A stretch of 54,084 bases of DNA from Pseudomonadales bacterium (GCA_016779385.1 JADHNT010000004.1:1-54084); one strand, 5' to 3'; positions 38,094-46,336 are shown, counted from the stretch's first letter. Program-made: numbers and translations. The notes: generated by a model from the letters alone, not told the origin.

Positions 38094-38200
38094 TCTATTA
38101 CTCGCTGAACTCCCTTCTAGCCCCTTAGCCAACCCCGGCTGAAGGGCGTTAAGCTCTGCGTGAGAAAACAGACGCGGGGCCCGGGGAGGGGCAGTCCAAC

Positions 38201-40207
38201 ATGAAGAACCTGATCCTTGGCGTGCTGCTGGGCGTGGGCCTGGTGGTTCTCTTCGCGATGCCCTTCCGAGGCCCTCTGTCGATGCTTCTTGCGCCGAAGG
38301 CAAGCCTTCCCCCGGCGGTGGCGGAGGGGTCACTTACGGGTACTCGGGGAGCCAGCTGGGAAGCAGCCGTCGCCTTGGCAGCCAAGGATGACGGGGCGGA
38401 GCTGGCGGAGCTGGCCTCCAGCTTCGTGGCCACGAGCGCCGACCCCCTCATTCGCAATGGCGCGGGGGAAGTGATCTACGATCTCACGAGCTACGATTTT
38501 CTTGCCGGCGCAGCACCCGAGTCGGTCAATCCTAGCCTCTGGCGCCATGCTCGGATTCTTACCCAGCACGGGCTCTACCGCCTGAGCGATCGCATCTATC
38601 AGGTACGGGGCTTTGATCTTTCCATTGTCACTTTTATTGACAGCGGCGATGGCTGGATCGTGGTCGATCCCCTCACCGTGGTGGAGTCCGCAGAGAAGGC
38701 CAAAGCCCTGGTCGATGCTACCCTCGGTCCCCGTCCCATCCGGGCACTCATCTACTCCCACTCCCACGCGGACCATTTCGGGGGGGCTCTCGGCATGGTT
38801 TCCCAGGAGGCCGTGGATCGAGGTGAAATTGCCGTGCTCGCCCCGGAAGGCTTTCTCCACCATGCCGTTGCGGAGAACGTGATTGCGGGCCCGGCCATGG
38901 GGCGCCGCGCGCGCTTCCAGTTTGGTAATACGCTGACTCGCGGAGCGAAGGGAGAGGTGACCTCAGGTCTGGGGCCCGGCCTTCCGCCCGGAACCTTGAG
39001 CCTGCTTCCGCCCACGGAGGTGCTCACCCGCACCGGGGAGACTCGGCGCTTTGGGGACCTAACGCTGGAGTTCCAGCTGACCCCCGGAGCGGAGGCGCCG
39101 GCGGAGATGAACTTCTACATCCCCGAACTTCGAACGCTGTTTGTCGCGGAAAACGCCAATCTCACGCTCCACAACCTTCTCCCCGCCCGGGGCGCCCTAG
39201 TGCGCGATGCGAAGGCTTGGGCCGACTACCTCACGGAAACGCTGCGCCTCTATGGAGATCGCTCTGAGCTACTTTTTGGCGCCCACGGCGTGCCCCTGCG
39301 GGGCACGGCGGCCATCCAGGATTTTCTCAGCCACCACCGGGATGCTTACAAGTATCTCCATGATCAGTCCGTCCGCCTCATGAATGCGGGACTCACGGGC
39401 ACGGAACTCGCTGAGGCCCTCGAGCTTCCCCCGGCGCTCGCCGAGCGTTGGTTCAACCGGGGCTACTACGGAACGCTAAATCACAACGCGAAGGCCGTGT
39501 ATCAGCGCTACATGGGGTGGTACGACGGGAACCCAGCCAACCTTTGGCCCCTACCGCCGGAAGCAGAGAGCCGACGCTGGATCGCGGCCCTTGGCGGGGC
39601 CGAGCCGGCCCTGGCCCAGGCGCAGGCCGCGGTGGACGGGGAAGACTGGCGCTGGGCGGCGACCTTGCTCAATCGGATCATTTTCGCCGGGGGGGGCGGG
39701 GAAGAAGCCACGGCCTTGCTGGCCTCCGTCTACGAGCAGCTGGCGTTCCGAACGGAAGCCGGGACCTGGCGGAATATCTACCTCACCGGTGCCCAGGAAC
39801 TCCGGGACGGGGTTCGCCAGGGTGGACTCAGCGTGGCTAACCAAGCCATCGTGGCGGCAACGCCGACAGCCATGCTTCTGGACTTCCTGGCCGTGCGCCT
39901 GAATCCCGAACCGGCTCTGGCGGCGCCTTTCGTTCTGAATCTCAAGGTACGAGACCGGAACGAAACCCACCGCATCGAAGTCCGCAATGGCGTTCTGATT
40001 CACGAAGAGGGTCAGGTTGCTGCGAACGCGCCCACCCTTACTCTCAATTATCGAAGCTTACTCATCGGTTTCTTTGGTCAGCTGCCCCCAGCGGTCGTAC
40101 TGGCTCGGGACGATGTGGAGGCCTCCGAAGGGGCGGAGCCTTTACTAGAGGCCTGGCTCTCCATGCTCGATCCCTTGAACCGCCTGTTTCCCATCGTCAC
40201 CCCCTAG
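38201..40207 (+). CDS. Alkylsulfatase-like metallo-beta-lactamase-fold hydrolase
   Basis: This 668-residue protein resembles linear alkylsulfatases of the SdsA1 type, which hydrolyse alkyl sulfate esters. It has an N-terminal hydrophobic segment (residues 5-21), the zinc motif SHSHADHFGG (His187, His189, Asp191, His192), GAHGVPLRGTAAI near 360, the dimerisation segment NRGYYGTLNHNAKAVYQRYMGWYDGNPANLWPL (about 423-455), and a C-terminal SCP-2-like domain. The membrane segment suggests export to the periplasm. It leads a set of five plus-strand genes with short gaps, the others encoding exported proteins. Confidence 0.85.
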   Translation: MKNLILGVLLGVGLVVLFAMPFRGPLSMLLAPKASLPPAVAEGSLTGTRGASWEAAVALAAKDDGAELAELASSFVATSADPLIRNGAGEVIYDLTSYDFLAGAAPESVNPSLWRHARILTQHGLYRLSDRIYQVRGFDLSIVTFIDSGDGWIVVDPLTVVESAEKAKALVDATLGPRPIRALIYSHSHADHFGGALGMVSQEAVDRGEIAVLAPEGFLHHAVAENVIAGPAMGRRARFQFGNTLTRGAKGEVTSGLGPGLPPGTLSLLPPTEVLTRTGETRRFGDLTLEFQLTPGAEAPAEMNFYIPELRTLFVAENANLTLHNLLPARGALVRDAKAWADYLTETLRLYGDRSELLFGAHGVPLRGTAAIQDFLSHHRDAYKYLHDQSVRLMNAGLTGTELAEALELPPALAERWFNRGYYGTLNHNAKAVYQRYMGWYDGNPANLWPLPPEAESRRWIAALGGAEPALAQAQAAVDGEDWRWAATLLNRIIFAGGGGEEATALLASVYEQLAFRTEAGTWRNIYLTGAQELRDGVRQGGLSVANQAIVAATPTAMLLDFLAVRLNPEPALAAPFVLNLKVRDRNETHRIEVRNGVLIHEEGQVAANAPTLTLNYRSLLIGFFGQLPPAVVLARDDVEASEGAEPLLEAWLSMLDPLNRLFPIVTP

Positions 40208-40218
40208 GGAGGCCTGCC

Positions 40219-40986
40219 ATGCGCAAATACTGCCTACTGATCCTAGCCCTTTTCCTTCCGCTTCTGTCCTGGGCGGAGGAGGAGATGACCATCTACTCGG
40301 AGCTGACCTATCTGAGCGTAGCCCCGGGGGCCGAGGCCGCCCTGGAGGCCGCCCTGCTAGAGAACGATGCTGTGGTCGCACAGGCGCAGGCCAACGCCCG
40401 AGGTCTCTTTGCTTGGGCGCTCTATCGCGTGCTCTATCACGATGGCGCCCACAGTCACGTGCTGATTCGCCAGGCCATTCAGCGAGAAGGCCTGTCCCCC
40501 CTCGCGCAAGCGAGCACTGCAGAAGCCCTTGGGATCGACCTGGGAAGCCGACTCCGGGGCCTGGCGCGGGAAGAGAGGCGCCTGGTGTACTCCATCGAGC
40601 AGTTTCATACCAATTTAGCGTTGCGCGACCGCCCCTTCCTGACCGCGATCTTCCTCGCTAGCGATGATGACGAGGGAACCCGAGAGGTCCTTGAAAATCG
40701 CTTTGGGCCAGCCCTGAAATCGCTGATCGCGGATGAGGCGGGCCCCGCGGCCTATTCCCAGTATCGGCGGCGCCTGCCCAGCGCCGGCGGGGATCATGAT
40801 CGGGTGCTGGTGCTCCAGTACCCGACCTTCAAGGCTCTGGGAACCAGCGCCCCTGCGGAGGCGGCGTTTGCGGACGCGGGGGACAGTTTGGAGGCGGCGG
40901 AGGCGGCACTGAGCGAGGTCGCCTCCGTCGTTCGAAGCGAACACTGGCAACTCGTGCAAGTGGTCACGCGGCAGGCGGAGAATTGA
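40219..40986 (+). CDS. Exported protein of unknown function (255 aa)
   Basis: I do not recognise this protein. It has a clear signal peptide (MRKYCLLILALFLPLLSWAEE, cleavage near 20) and then mostly helical, acidic sequence with repeats of Ala and Glu, including YLSVAPGAEAALEAALLEND near 32. That region and LVLQYPTFKALGTSAPAEAAF near 195 vaguely suggest a duplicated ferredoxin-like (ABM/EthD-type) fold, but this is weak. It begins 11 bp after the alkylsulfatase stop and its stop overlaps the next start, so it should be made with the alkylsulfatase. Confidence 0.75.
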   Translation: MRKYCLLILALFLPLLSWAEEEMTIYSELTYLSVAPGAEAALEAALLENDAVVAQAQANARGLFAWALYRVLYHDGAHSHVLIRQAIQREGLSPLAQASTAEALGIDLGSRLRGLAREERRLVYSIEQFHTNLALRDRPFLTAIFLASDDDEGTREVLENRFGPALKSLIADEAGPAAYSQYRRRLPSAGGDHDRVLVLQYPTFKALGTSAPAEAAFADAGDSLEAAEAALSEVASVVRSEHWQLVQVVTRQAEN

Positions 40987-41528
40987 TCCGCCGATCCTTG
41001 CTTCGCGCAGGGCTACGCTGCCTGGGGTCTTTACTGCTCCTTAATGCCAGTGTGGCCCTCGCCGCGGCACCGTCTACCCGTGAGGCGCCTGGGGAGGGGG
41101 ATAGCAAGCCCTGGGAGGCCGACCTTGGGCTCCAAGCTATGGCGCGGCTGCAGCGGGGCCTTCAGCGTAACCACGTAGCCCTCTATTTTGATGGCGAGAT
41201 CACGGGGCAGGGGCTTGGCCTTCCGAGTGAAGAAACGATGGAAACGACCTTTTCCGGTCAGACCTCGCTTGCGCTGACCTTCCGTTTGCCGACCCTCCCC
41301 GTGCCTTTGCACCTCACCGTGCCCCATCGAGGAGTCGGGGTTTACTCCGTGGGGCCCAGGGCCCTGGGCAGGGCTGAGTTTGCGGAGCAGGAGAACCTCC
41401 AGGGGTTCATCCATTTTGAACGCCTTGATGCCGAGGCCCTTGGCGGGTGGTTCTTCCTCCGGGTTCGTTCTGCTTCGGGGGATACGCTTCAGACCTTCGG
41501 GGGCGCCTTTCGCGAGGTTTCCCCCTAA
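40983..41528 (+). CDS. Exported protein of unknown function (181 aa)
   Basis: I do not recognise this protein. The likely start is TTG at 40983, which overlaps the previous stop as TTGA. The N-terminus (IRRSLLRAGLRCLGSLLLLNASVALAA) is a typical basic-then-hydrophobic signal peptide. The mature part contains beta-like strands, such as HVALYFDGEITGQGLGLP and TSLALTFRLPTLPVPLHLTVPHRGVGVYS, and may be a beta-sandwich. The rare start codon and overlap suggest lower output than its neighbours. Confidence 0.7.
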   Translation: MIRRSLLRAGLRCLGSLLLLNASVALAAAPSTREAPGEGDSKPWEADLGLQAMARLQRGLQRNHVALYFDGEITGQGLGLPSEETMETTFSGQTSLALTFRLPTLPVPLHLTVPHRGVGVYSVGPRALGRAEFAEQENLQGFIHFERLDAEALGGWFFLRVRSASGDTLQTFGGAFREVSP

Positions 41529-41561
41529 GATAGGGCCCCTCCACCTAAGCGAGACCCTATC
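41529..41561 (+). repeat. Perfect 7-bp inverted repeat filling an intergenic gap
   Basis: GATAGGG at 41529-41535 and CCCTATC at 41555-41561 lie at the two ends of the 33-bp gap and touch the stop codon on one side and the ATG on the other. Folding would place the ribosome-binding region of the next gene in the loop. No good Shine-Dalgarno is present in the loop. Confidence 0.6.
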
Positions 41562-42047
41562 ATGCTCACCCGCACTGCGTTTCTGCTGACGCTCGCCCTT
41601 TCCAGCCTTCCCTCCGGTGCCTGGGCCGCTCCAGCCGCGGAGCTGGAGAGTGACGGCGGCAAGGTAACCCTCGAGACGCGCGTGACCCAACGGGTCACCC
41701 GCAACGACGACAGCGGCGCCGAGGAAATCGTGTATTTGGAAGACACCTGGCTGGCCCCCGGGGCAATCCTCCGCTATGAACTGATTATTCATAATCAGGC
41801 CGAGGGCGAGGCCGTTGCGGCAGAAAGCCTCCTCGTCACTACGCCTCTCCCGGAAGGGGTGCAGTTCCTCGAGGGGTTGAAGCCCTTGAGCCCCGTGATC
41901 TTTACGCTGTCAGCGGACGATGGCGTTACCTTCGAAGCTCCAGACAAGATAGCCCCAGCCACCGTGACCCATCTGCAGTGGCGCATTATGGAGAGCCTTC
42001 CTCCCGAGGCACGCCGGACCCTCGCCTTTGAAGCACGACTCCTTTAG
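41562..42047 (+). CDS. Exported DUF11-like repeat protein
   Basis: This 161-residue protein has a signal peptide (cleavage near GAWA, residue 22) and one domain resembling DUF11/conserved-repeat beta-sandwiches: WLAPGAILRYELIIHNQAEGEAVAAESLLVTTPLPEGVQFLEG near 65-107. DUF11 modules are found in bacterial surface and secreted proteins. The function is unknown. The last 20 bp may overlap the TTG start of the methyltransferase gene. It is the fourth of five genes in the alkylsulfatase set. Confidence 0.72.
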   Translation: MLTRTAFLLTLALSSLPSGAWAAPAAELESDGGKVTLETRVTQRVTRNDDSGAEEIVYLEDTWLAPGAILRYELIIHNQAEGEAVAAESLLVTTPLPEGVQFLEGLKPLSPVIFTLSADDGVTFEAPDKIAPATVTHLQWRIMESLPPEARRTLAFEARLL

Positions 42048-42831
42048 CCCCCTTATGGGCCTAGGGGCAGCCTTAGGAACGCTCCTGGGTCTACTTTCAT
42101 GCCTCCCGGTCCTCGGTGCCACTGCGGGCCTTCCTGGCCAGGTTGCGCCCTTCGTGGCGATGGATGAACGGGACGTCAAGGCCGCCCTTGCGCTGGCCAA
42201 GGTGGGGCGAGGGGACCGACTTATCGACCTAGGGTCGGGGGATGGCCGTATCGTGATTGCGGCGGCGAAGCACGGGGCGGAGGCCCTGGGCATCGAGCTT
42301 GATCCGAGCTTAGTCATCAAAGCCCGCCGAGCTGCCGAAAGGGCCGGAGTGGAGAAGCGAGCTCACTTCATTGAAGGGGATCTCTTTGCCCAGGACCTCT
42401 CCGGTGCCACGGTGGTGACTCTCTACCTCTTTCCCGATGCCAATCTCGCGCTTCGCCCCAAGCTACTCCGGGAGCTTGCGTCGGGAACGCGCATCGTCTC
42501 CAACAGCTTTGATCTAGGAGACTGGAAACCGGATGCCCACATCAAGGCCGCCTCCAGCGGCGGCTTACTGCTATGGATCGTGCCTGCGCAGCTGGGGGGC
42601 GCATGGTGCACCGCCCGCGGGGAGCGCTTCCGGCTAGCACAGAAATATCAGGTACTACGGCTATTTGATGCGCCAGCATCCCTTGGCATCAGCGCCTCCT
42701 GGGAAGGACGGATCAGAGGCAAGGAACTCTTTAGCGAAGGGTCCGAGGGGACGCTCTCGGGTCGCCTAGAGGGGGATCAGCTAATCCTTCAGGCCTCGGG
42801 CTCGAGTAGCGTGAAGGCGACGCGCTGCTGA
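42028..42831 (+). CDS. Class I SAM-dependent methyltransferase with signal-peptide-like N-terminus
   Basis: This protein (267 residues from TTG at 42028, or 258 from ATG at 42055) has a Rossmann methyltransferase core: LIDLGSGDGRIVIAAAKHGAEALGIELDP, with the glycine-rich motif I near residue 68, VVTLYLFPDANLALRPKLL near 133 and GTRIVSNSFDLGDW. It starts with a hydrophobic segment MGLGAALGTLLGLLSCLPVLG that looks like a signal peptide or membrane anchor. Similar exported-looking methyltransferases exist in other bacteria; what they do outside the cytoplasm is unclear. TTG is preferred because it adds a basic N-terminus, but neither start has a good Shine-Dalgarno. Its end overlaps the lipoprotein gene tail-to-tail. 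Confidence 0.78.
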   Translation: MKHDSFSPLMGLGAALGTLLGLLSCLPVLGATAGLPGQVAPFVAMDERDVKAALALAKVGRGDRLIDLGSGDGRIVIAAAKHGAEALGIELDPSLVIKARRAAERAGVEKRAHFIEGDLFAQDLSGATVVTLYLFPDANLALRPKLLRELASGTRIVSNSFDLGDWKPDAHIKAASSGGLLLWIVPAQLGGAWCTARGERFRLAQKYQVLRLFDAPASLGISASWEGRIRGKELFSEGSEGTLSGRLEGDQLILQASGSSSVKATRC

Positions 42832-43214
42832 CGCTCTAAGGTAAGGGGGGCAGCCTGGCCCTGGGACCAGCGTGCCCGCACCGTCAGCGTCAGGGTAGCG
42901 GGGGGCGCGCGGCGCCATTCCGCGGCCTGACCGAGCAGACGAGCGCCAGCGAGGGGGCAATCAAGCGTTTGCACCGCCCCTTGCTTTGAAGGCGCCGCGG
43001 TGCAGCGAAGGGTATCCTCGTTAACCGTAAGGCTTAAGACACTCAACGTGCCCCCGGCCGGGGCGAGCTCCGTCGAAAGCACCAGGGCTTCAGCGGTGAG
43101 GGTGCTGCTTAGCAGGTTGAGGCTTGGGGGCGCTGGCGGAGGAAATAGGGCGCAGCCCCCAAGGGCTGCGACCCCCAGCACGGCGATAGCCCCGCGCTTA
43201 TACCGCTGCTGCAA
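42789..43214 (-). CDS. Small lipoprotein of unknown function
   Basis: This 141-residue protein has a lipoprotein signal ending ALGGC (Cys21) followed by a Pro-rich stretch (ALFPPPAPP) and beta-rich sequence with LSLTVNEDTLRCTAA and TLTVRARWSQG. I do not know its function. The start lies within the end of the acyl-CoA synthetase gene (17 bp overlap) and its own end overlaps the methyltransferase by 43 bp. It could be cotranscribed with the synthetase. Overlap at both ends makes the call less certain than a free-standing ORF, but the lipobox supports it. Confidence 0.62.
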   Translation of the reverse strand: MQQRYKRGAIAVLGVAALGGCALFPPPAPPSLNLLSSTLTAEALVLSTELAPAGGTLSVLSLTVNEDTLRCTAAPSKQGAVQTLDCPLAGARLLGQAAEWRRAPPATLTLTVRARWSQGQAAPLTLERQQRVAFTLLEPEA

Positions 43215-44892
43215 GGTCTAAGGTTTCCTTCACTTCGCGCTTTAGGAACTTACCGTTCGCATTCCGAGGCAGGGATTCCCGCTGCACCCAGAGGTAGCGG
43301 GGTACCTTATGCTTGGCGACGCGGGTCAGAAGGTCAGCGCGGAGAGCCTCCGGGTCTACCTCGGCGCCGAGCTTCAGAACGATGACCGAACCCACTTCCT
43401 CCCCAAGACGATCGTCCGGTACCCCGAAGACAATGCATTCGGCGATGCCCTCCGCCTCATAGATGGCCGATTCCACCTCGGCGCAGTACACATTCTCACC
43501 GCCGCGGATCACCATGTCCTTCTTGCGATCGACGATGTAAACGAAGCCGTCCTCGTCCACCCGAGCCACGTCACCGGTGCAGAGAAAGCCGTCGACGATC
43601 GTTTCTTCCGTGGCGTCTTCCCGGTTGAGGTAGCCGCGAATCACCGGCGCTCCGCGCACCGTGAGTTCGCCCACCTTCCCCGGCGGCAGGGGGTTGCCCT
43701 CGTCGTCGATAATGCGCAGCTCAAAGTTTGGCATGACCGGCCCGCAGCTTTCCGGGCGGTCGACGAAAAAGTCCCCGGAAATGGCGGTGATGATGCCGCA
43801 GGTTTCCGTCATGCCGTAGCCCGTGTTCGGCTTTGCCGTGGCTACCGCCTTATCGATCTGCCCCACGAGATCCGGCTGGAGCTGAGCCCCTCCGCCCCCT
43901 AGCTGCACCATGGAACCGGTGTCGGTCTTCGGAAAATCAGGGTGGGCTAGGAGTTCCCGGGACATGACGGGGACGCCGCTCATGGTGCTGACCCTTTCCC
44001 GCTCAATGAGCTTAAGCGCTTCCCCAGCATCCCATTTGTACATCAGCACAAGCTTGCCGCCGCTGAGCGTGCCCCCCTGGGCCGCGCAATTATTAGCGGT
44101 GACGTGGAAGAGGGGGGTGGTAATGAGGCTGACGCCCTGGGGCGGATTCTCAAAGTCTTCGGGCTTGGCATTGCCCAGGGCCACCTGCGTACCCGCGAGG
44201 CAACCTGCCCAAAAAGCGAGGTTCATGACGTTATTCACGCAGCCCCGGTGAGTCTGCAGCGCGCCCTTGGGGTTCCCGGTGGTGCCTGAGGTGTAAAAGA
44301 TGCAGGCGTCGCTGTCCGGGTCGATGTTGACCTCGGGCAGGGGACCACCCTGATCGCGAAGCGTTTCATAGGCCACGGCGCCTTCCGGGGCCCCGAAACG
44401 CACAGCGATTAAGGTCGGGTTGCCCGGCAGCTCCGGCTCACCCTTGATGCGCGCATAGCGCTCCTCGTCGAGGAAGAGGAACTTAGGCTCCGAGTCGCTC
44501 AAGCCGTAGCGCATCTCCGGCGTGACCCACCACGCGTTCATGCCCACGACGGTGGCGCCGATGCTCGCGATCGCCCAGTAAATCAGCATGAACTCGGGGT
44601 AGTTACGCATGGCGATGGCCACCCGGTCCCCGGGAACGACGCCATTCTCTACCAGCCAAGCCGCGACAGACGCCACCTCTTGATGGGCCTGAGCGTAGGT
44701 CCAGCGTTCATCTTGGTAAACGAGGTATTCGCGCTCGGCGAATTGCTGGGAAGACAGCCAGAGTTCGCGAAGGCTGGGCGGGGCGTTTTTGTAGGTCTTA
44801 GTGGGGATCCCCCGCACATCGACCGTGGTGATCTCAAAGTTGCCCTCGGGCCCCGTGAGTGACTGCCAAACCTGCTTAAGCTCTGCGTACAT
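43198..44892 (-). CDS. Acyl-CoA synthetase (AMP-binding family)
   Basis: This 564-residue adenylate-forming enzyme should activate a fatty or aromatic acid to its CoA thioester. It has IFYTSGTTGNPKGA (P-loop) near 193, YGMTETCG near 365, FLCTGDVARVDEDGFVYIVDRKKDMVIRGGENVY near 450, and the C-terminal catalytic lysine in NANGKFLKREV near 550. The start at 44892 (MYAELKQVWQSL) is preferred; the frame stays open upstream only because it crosses tRNA-Leu in antisense. It is divergent from tRNA-Leu. The chain length or type of acid cannot be told from this. Confidence 0.9.
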   Translation of the reverse strand: MYAELKQVWQSLTGPEGNFEITTVDVRGIPTKTYKNAPPSLRELWLSSQQFAEREYLVYQDERWTYAQAHQEVASVAAWLVENGVVPGDRVAIAMRNYPEFMLIYWAIASIGATVVGMNAWWVTPEMRYGLSDSEPKFLFLDEERYARIKGEPELPGNPTLIAVRFGAPEGAVAYETLRDQGGPLPEVNIDPDSDACIFYTSGTTGNPKGALQTHRGCVNNVMNLAFWAGCLAGTQVALGNAKPEDFENPPQGVSLITTPLFHVTANNCAAQGGTLSGGKLVLMYKWDAGEALKLIERERVSTMSGVPVMSRELLAHPDFPKTDTGSMVQLGGGGAQLQPDLVGQIDKAVATAKPNTGYGMTETCGIITAISGDFFVDRPESCGPVMPNFELRIIDDEGNPLPPGKVGELTVRGAPVIRGYLNREDATEETIVDGFLCTGDVARVDEDGFVYIVDRKKDMVIRGGENVYCAEVESAIYEAEGIAECIVFGVPDDRLGEEVGSVIVLKLGAEVDPEALRADLLTRVAKHKVPRYLWVQRESLPRNANGKFLKREVKETLDLAAAV

Positions 44893-45010
44893 CCCCGTCT
44901 CCCCTGTCAGTAGAGCGCCCGATTCTGCCCAAGTCCTGGCACGGGTAAAAGGTCCGAAGCGGCAGAAACGGGTTCCCGGGGCGGAAAGCCCTGCTAAACT
45001 GCCCGCGGTT

Positions 45011-45097
45011 GCCGGTGTGGTGAAATTGGTAGACACACGGGACTTAAAATCCCGAGGGGGAAACCCCGTGCCGGTTCGAGTCCGGCCACCGGCACCA
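45011..45097 (+). tRNA. tRNA-Leu (UAA anticodon)
   Basis: The 87-nt gene includes CCA. It has a 7-bp acceptor stem (GCCGGTG with CACCGGC), the anticodon loop CTTAAAA giving UAA, a long variable arm (GAGGGGGAAACCCCGT region) and GTTCGAGTC in the T arm. TAAACT at 44995 may be its -10. In related genomes it usually follows tRNA-Cys directly. Confidence 0.97.
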
Positions 45098-45460
45098 CTT
45101 ACCTTAAAAGCCTGCTCTGAAGCCCTTTTTTCGTAGATTTCGACCCAGAGGGTGTCCTTACCGCGCAGGTCTTTAATTGGACCGGACACATCCTCTCCGC
45201 CCCTCGCCTAAATCTGATAAGTGCCCTGAAGCGCGTTGAAGCCGGTTACACTGGCACTGACGTACTTGTTGGCGAGCGCGACCGCGCTGATGTTGCCTAT
45301 GTGGGGCAAGGCGAGAACATCGCCGAACGCATCCGCTGGGAGGCAAGCGAATGGGATCGGGCACTTCATCCCGCCATCGGGAAAGCGCATAGAACTTACC
45401 CAAGGCGCCCGGGTTTCTTTGCTAGTCTTCGGAGGAGGGGCCGTAAGGAGTAAAAAGACC
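45098..45460. other. Gene-poor stretch after tRNA-Leu
   Basis: No gene here is convincing. Open frames exist, including a minus-strand frame of 88 codons (45208-45474) and a plus-strand leader frame from 45236, but neither resembles a known family. A T-rich run (CCCTTTTTTC) about 30 bp after tRNA-Leu may end its transcript. The sequence looks more AT-rich than the core, and the place downstream of a tRNA-Leu is a common integration site, so this may be remnant DNA. No repeat of the tRNA 3' end was found. Confidence 0.45.
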
Positions 45461-46336
45461 ATGCCGTCTAGCATAGCCAGCTTTTATGCAGCGCTTGCCG
45501 TTTGGGGGCTCTTGATTGCGCGCGGTCGGAATCGCCCGACGCAATGGCCCCTGGTTGCGGCCTTTGGTCTTATCCTTCTTCTAACCCTAAATGCCCGCTA
45601 TCTTATTGAAGGCGCGCCTGCGGGCATTGCTTATTTCATCAGCCTTTACGATTTTTTTGACAATCTAGGCTTGGGGCCAGGGGCGGCTCCAGCTGCCATG
45701 GCAACCTGTTCTGAAAACGCCTGTTCGCTCTGGAGCGAAACCTACCTCCTGCATCAAAGCTGGGGCGTCGCCTTCTTCGATCGCTTTCTGAATGCGCCGG
45801 CGATGCGGACGAATGCCCTATATGTCCATTTATTTTGTAACTCGGTCGTTTTTCTTCTCATGCACGTTCAAGTTCTTCGGGCAGGTCAGCCCGGAGCCAG
45901 AACTTCCCACGCGTGGCTGGGACGCACAACCTTTGGATTTTTAACGGTGGGAACGGCGGCGGCCCTATACCTAGCCGGAGAACACGACTCGGTGCATGCC
46001 TACGGCGGGATCTGGGCCGAGTGGGGATTCTATTCCATGTCTCTCTGCGTTTACGGCGCCGCTTTGATGGGATGGCGTAAGGCTAGGCAGGGCGACTGGG
46101 AACAGCATCGTATTTGGACGCTACGGTTTATCGGCGCGATGTATGGCGCGTTCTGGCTTTTCCGGATTTTCCTCATGGCATCCGGGCCCCTGCTTCGGGA
46201 ATGGGAAAGCCTTTCTCTCTTGTTTTCGATTTGGGCATCGGCCCCCGCGGGACTCCTTACGGCGGATTGGTTACGCCGAAGATGGGATGCCAAACTTATA
46301 AGGGAGTCAGATTCCCCTGCGCAGCCGGGCGTGTAA
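45461..46336 (+). CDS. DUF2306-like membrane protein
   Basis: This 291-residue protein has about seven hydrophobic segments, beginning SFYAALAVWGLLIA, with a loop of His-containing residues (YVHLFCNSVVFLLMHVQVL and EHDSVHAYGGIWAEWGF). It resembles the DUF2306 predicted membrane family, of unknown function. The ATG at 45461 follows TAAGGAG. The frame is open upstream to 45236, but the extra segment has no family match. It is followed by the cupin gene after 40 bp, and both look more AT-rich than the flanking genes. Confidence 0.65.
   Translation: MPSSIASFYAALAVWGLLIARGRNRPTQWPLVAAFGLILLLTLNARYLIEGAPAGIAYFISLYDFFDNLGLGPGAAPAAMATCSENACSLWSETYLLHQSWGVAFFDRFLNAPAMRTNALYVHLFCNSVVFLLMHVQVLRAGQPGARTSHAWLGRTTFGFLTVGTAAALYLAGEHDSVHAYGGIWAEWGFYSMSLCVYGAALMGWRKARQGDWEQHRIWTLRFIGAMYGAFWLFRIFLMASGPLLREWESLSLLFSIWASAPAGLLTADWLRRRWDAKLIRESDSPAQPGV

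Noticed and set aside
44893-45189. Upstream extension of the acyl-CoA synthetase frame across tRNA-Leu
   Set aside because: The frame reads tRNA-Leu in antisense and gives the well-known spurious tRNA-derived peptide; the family start at 44892 is clear.
45208-45474. Minus-strand open frame of 88 codons after tRNA-Leu
   Set aside because: No family resemblance or clear Shine-Dalgarno, and it runs into the start of the DUF2306-like gene.
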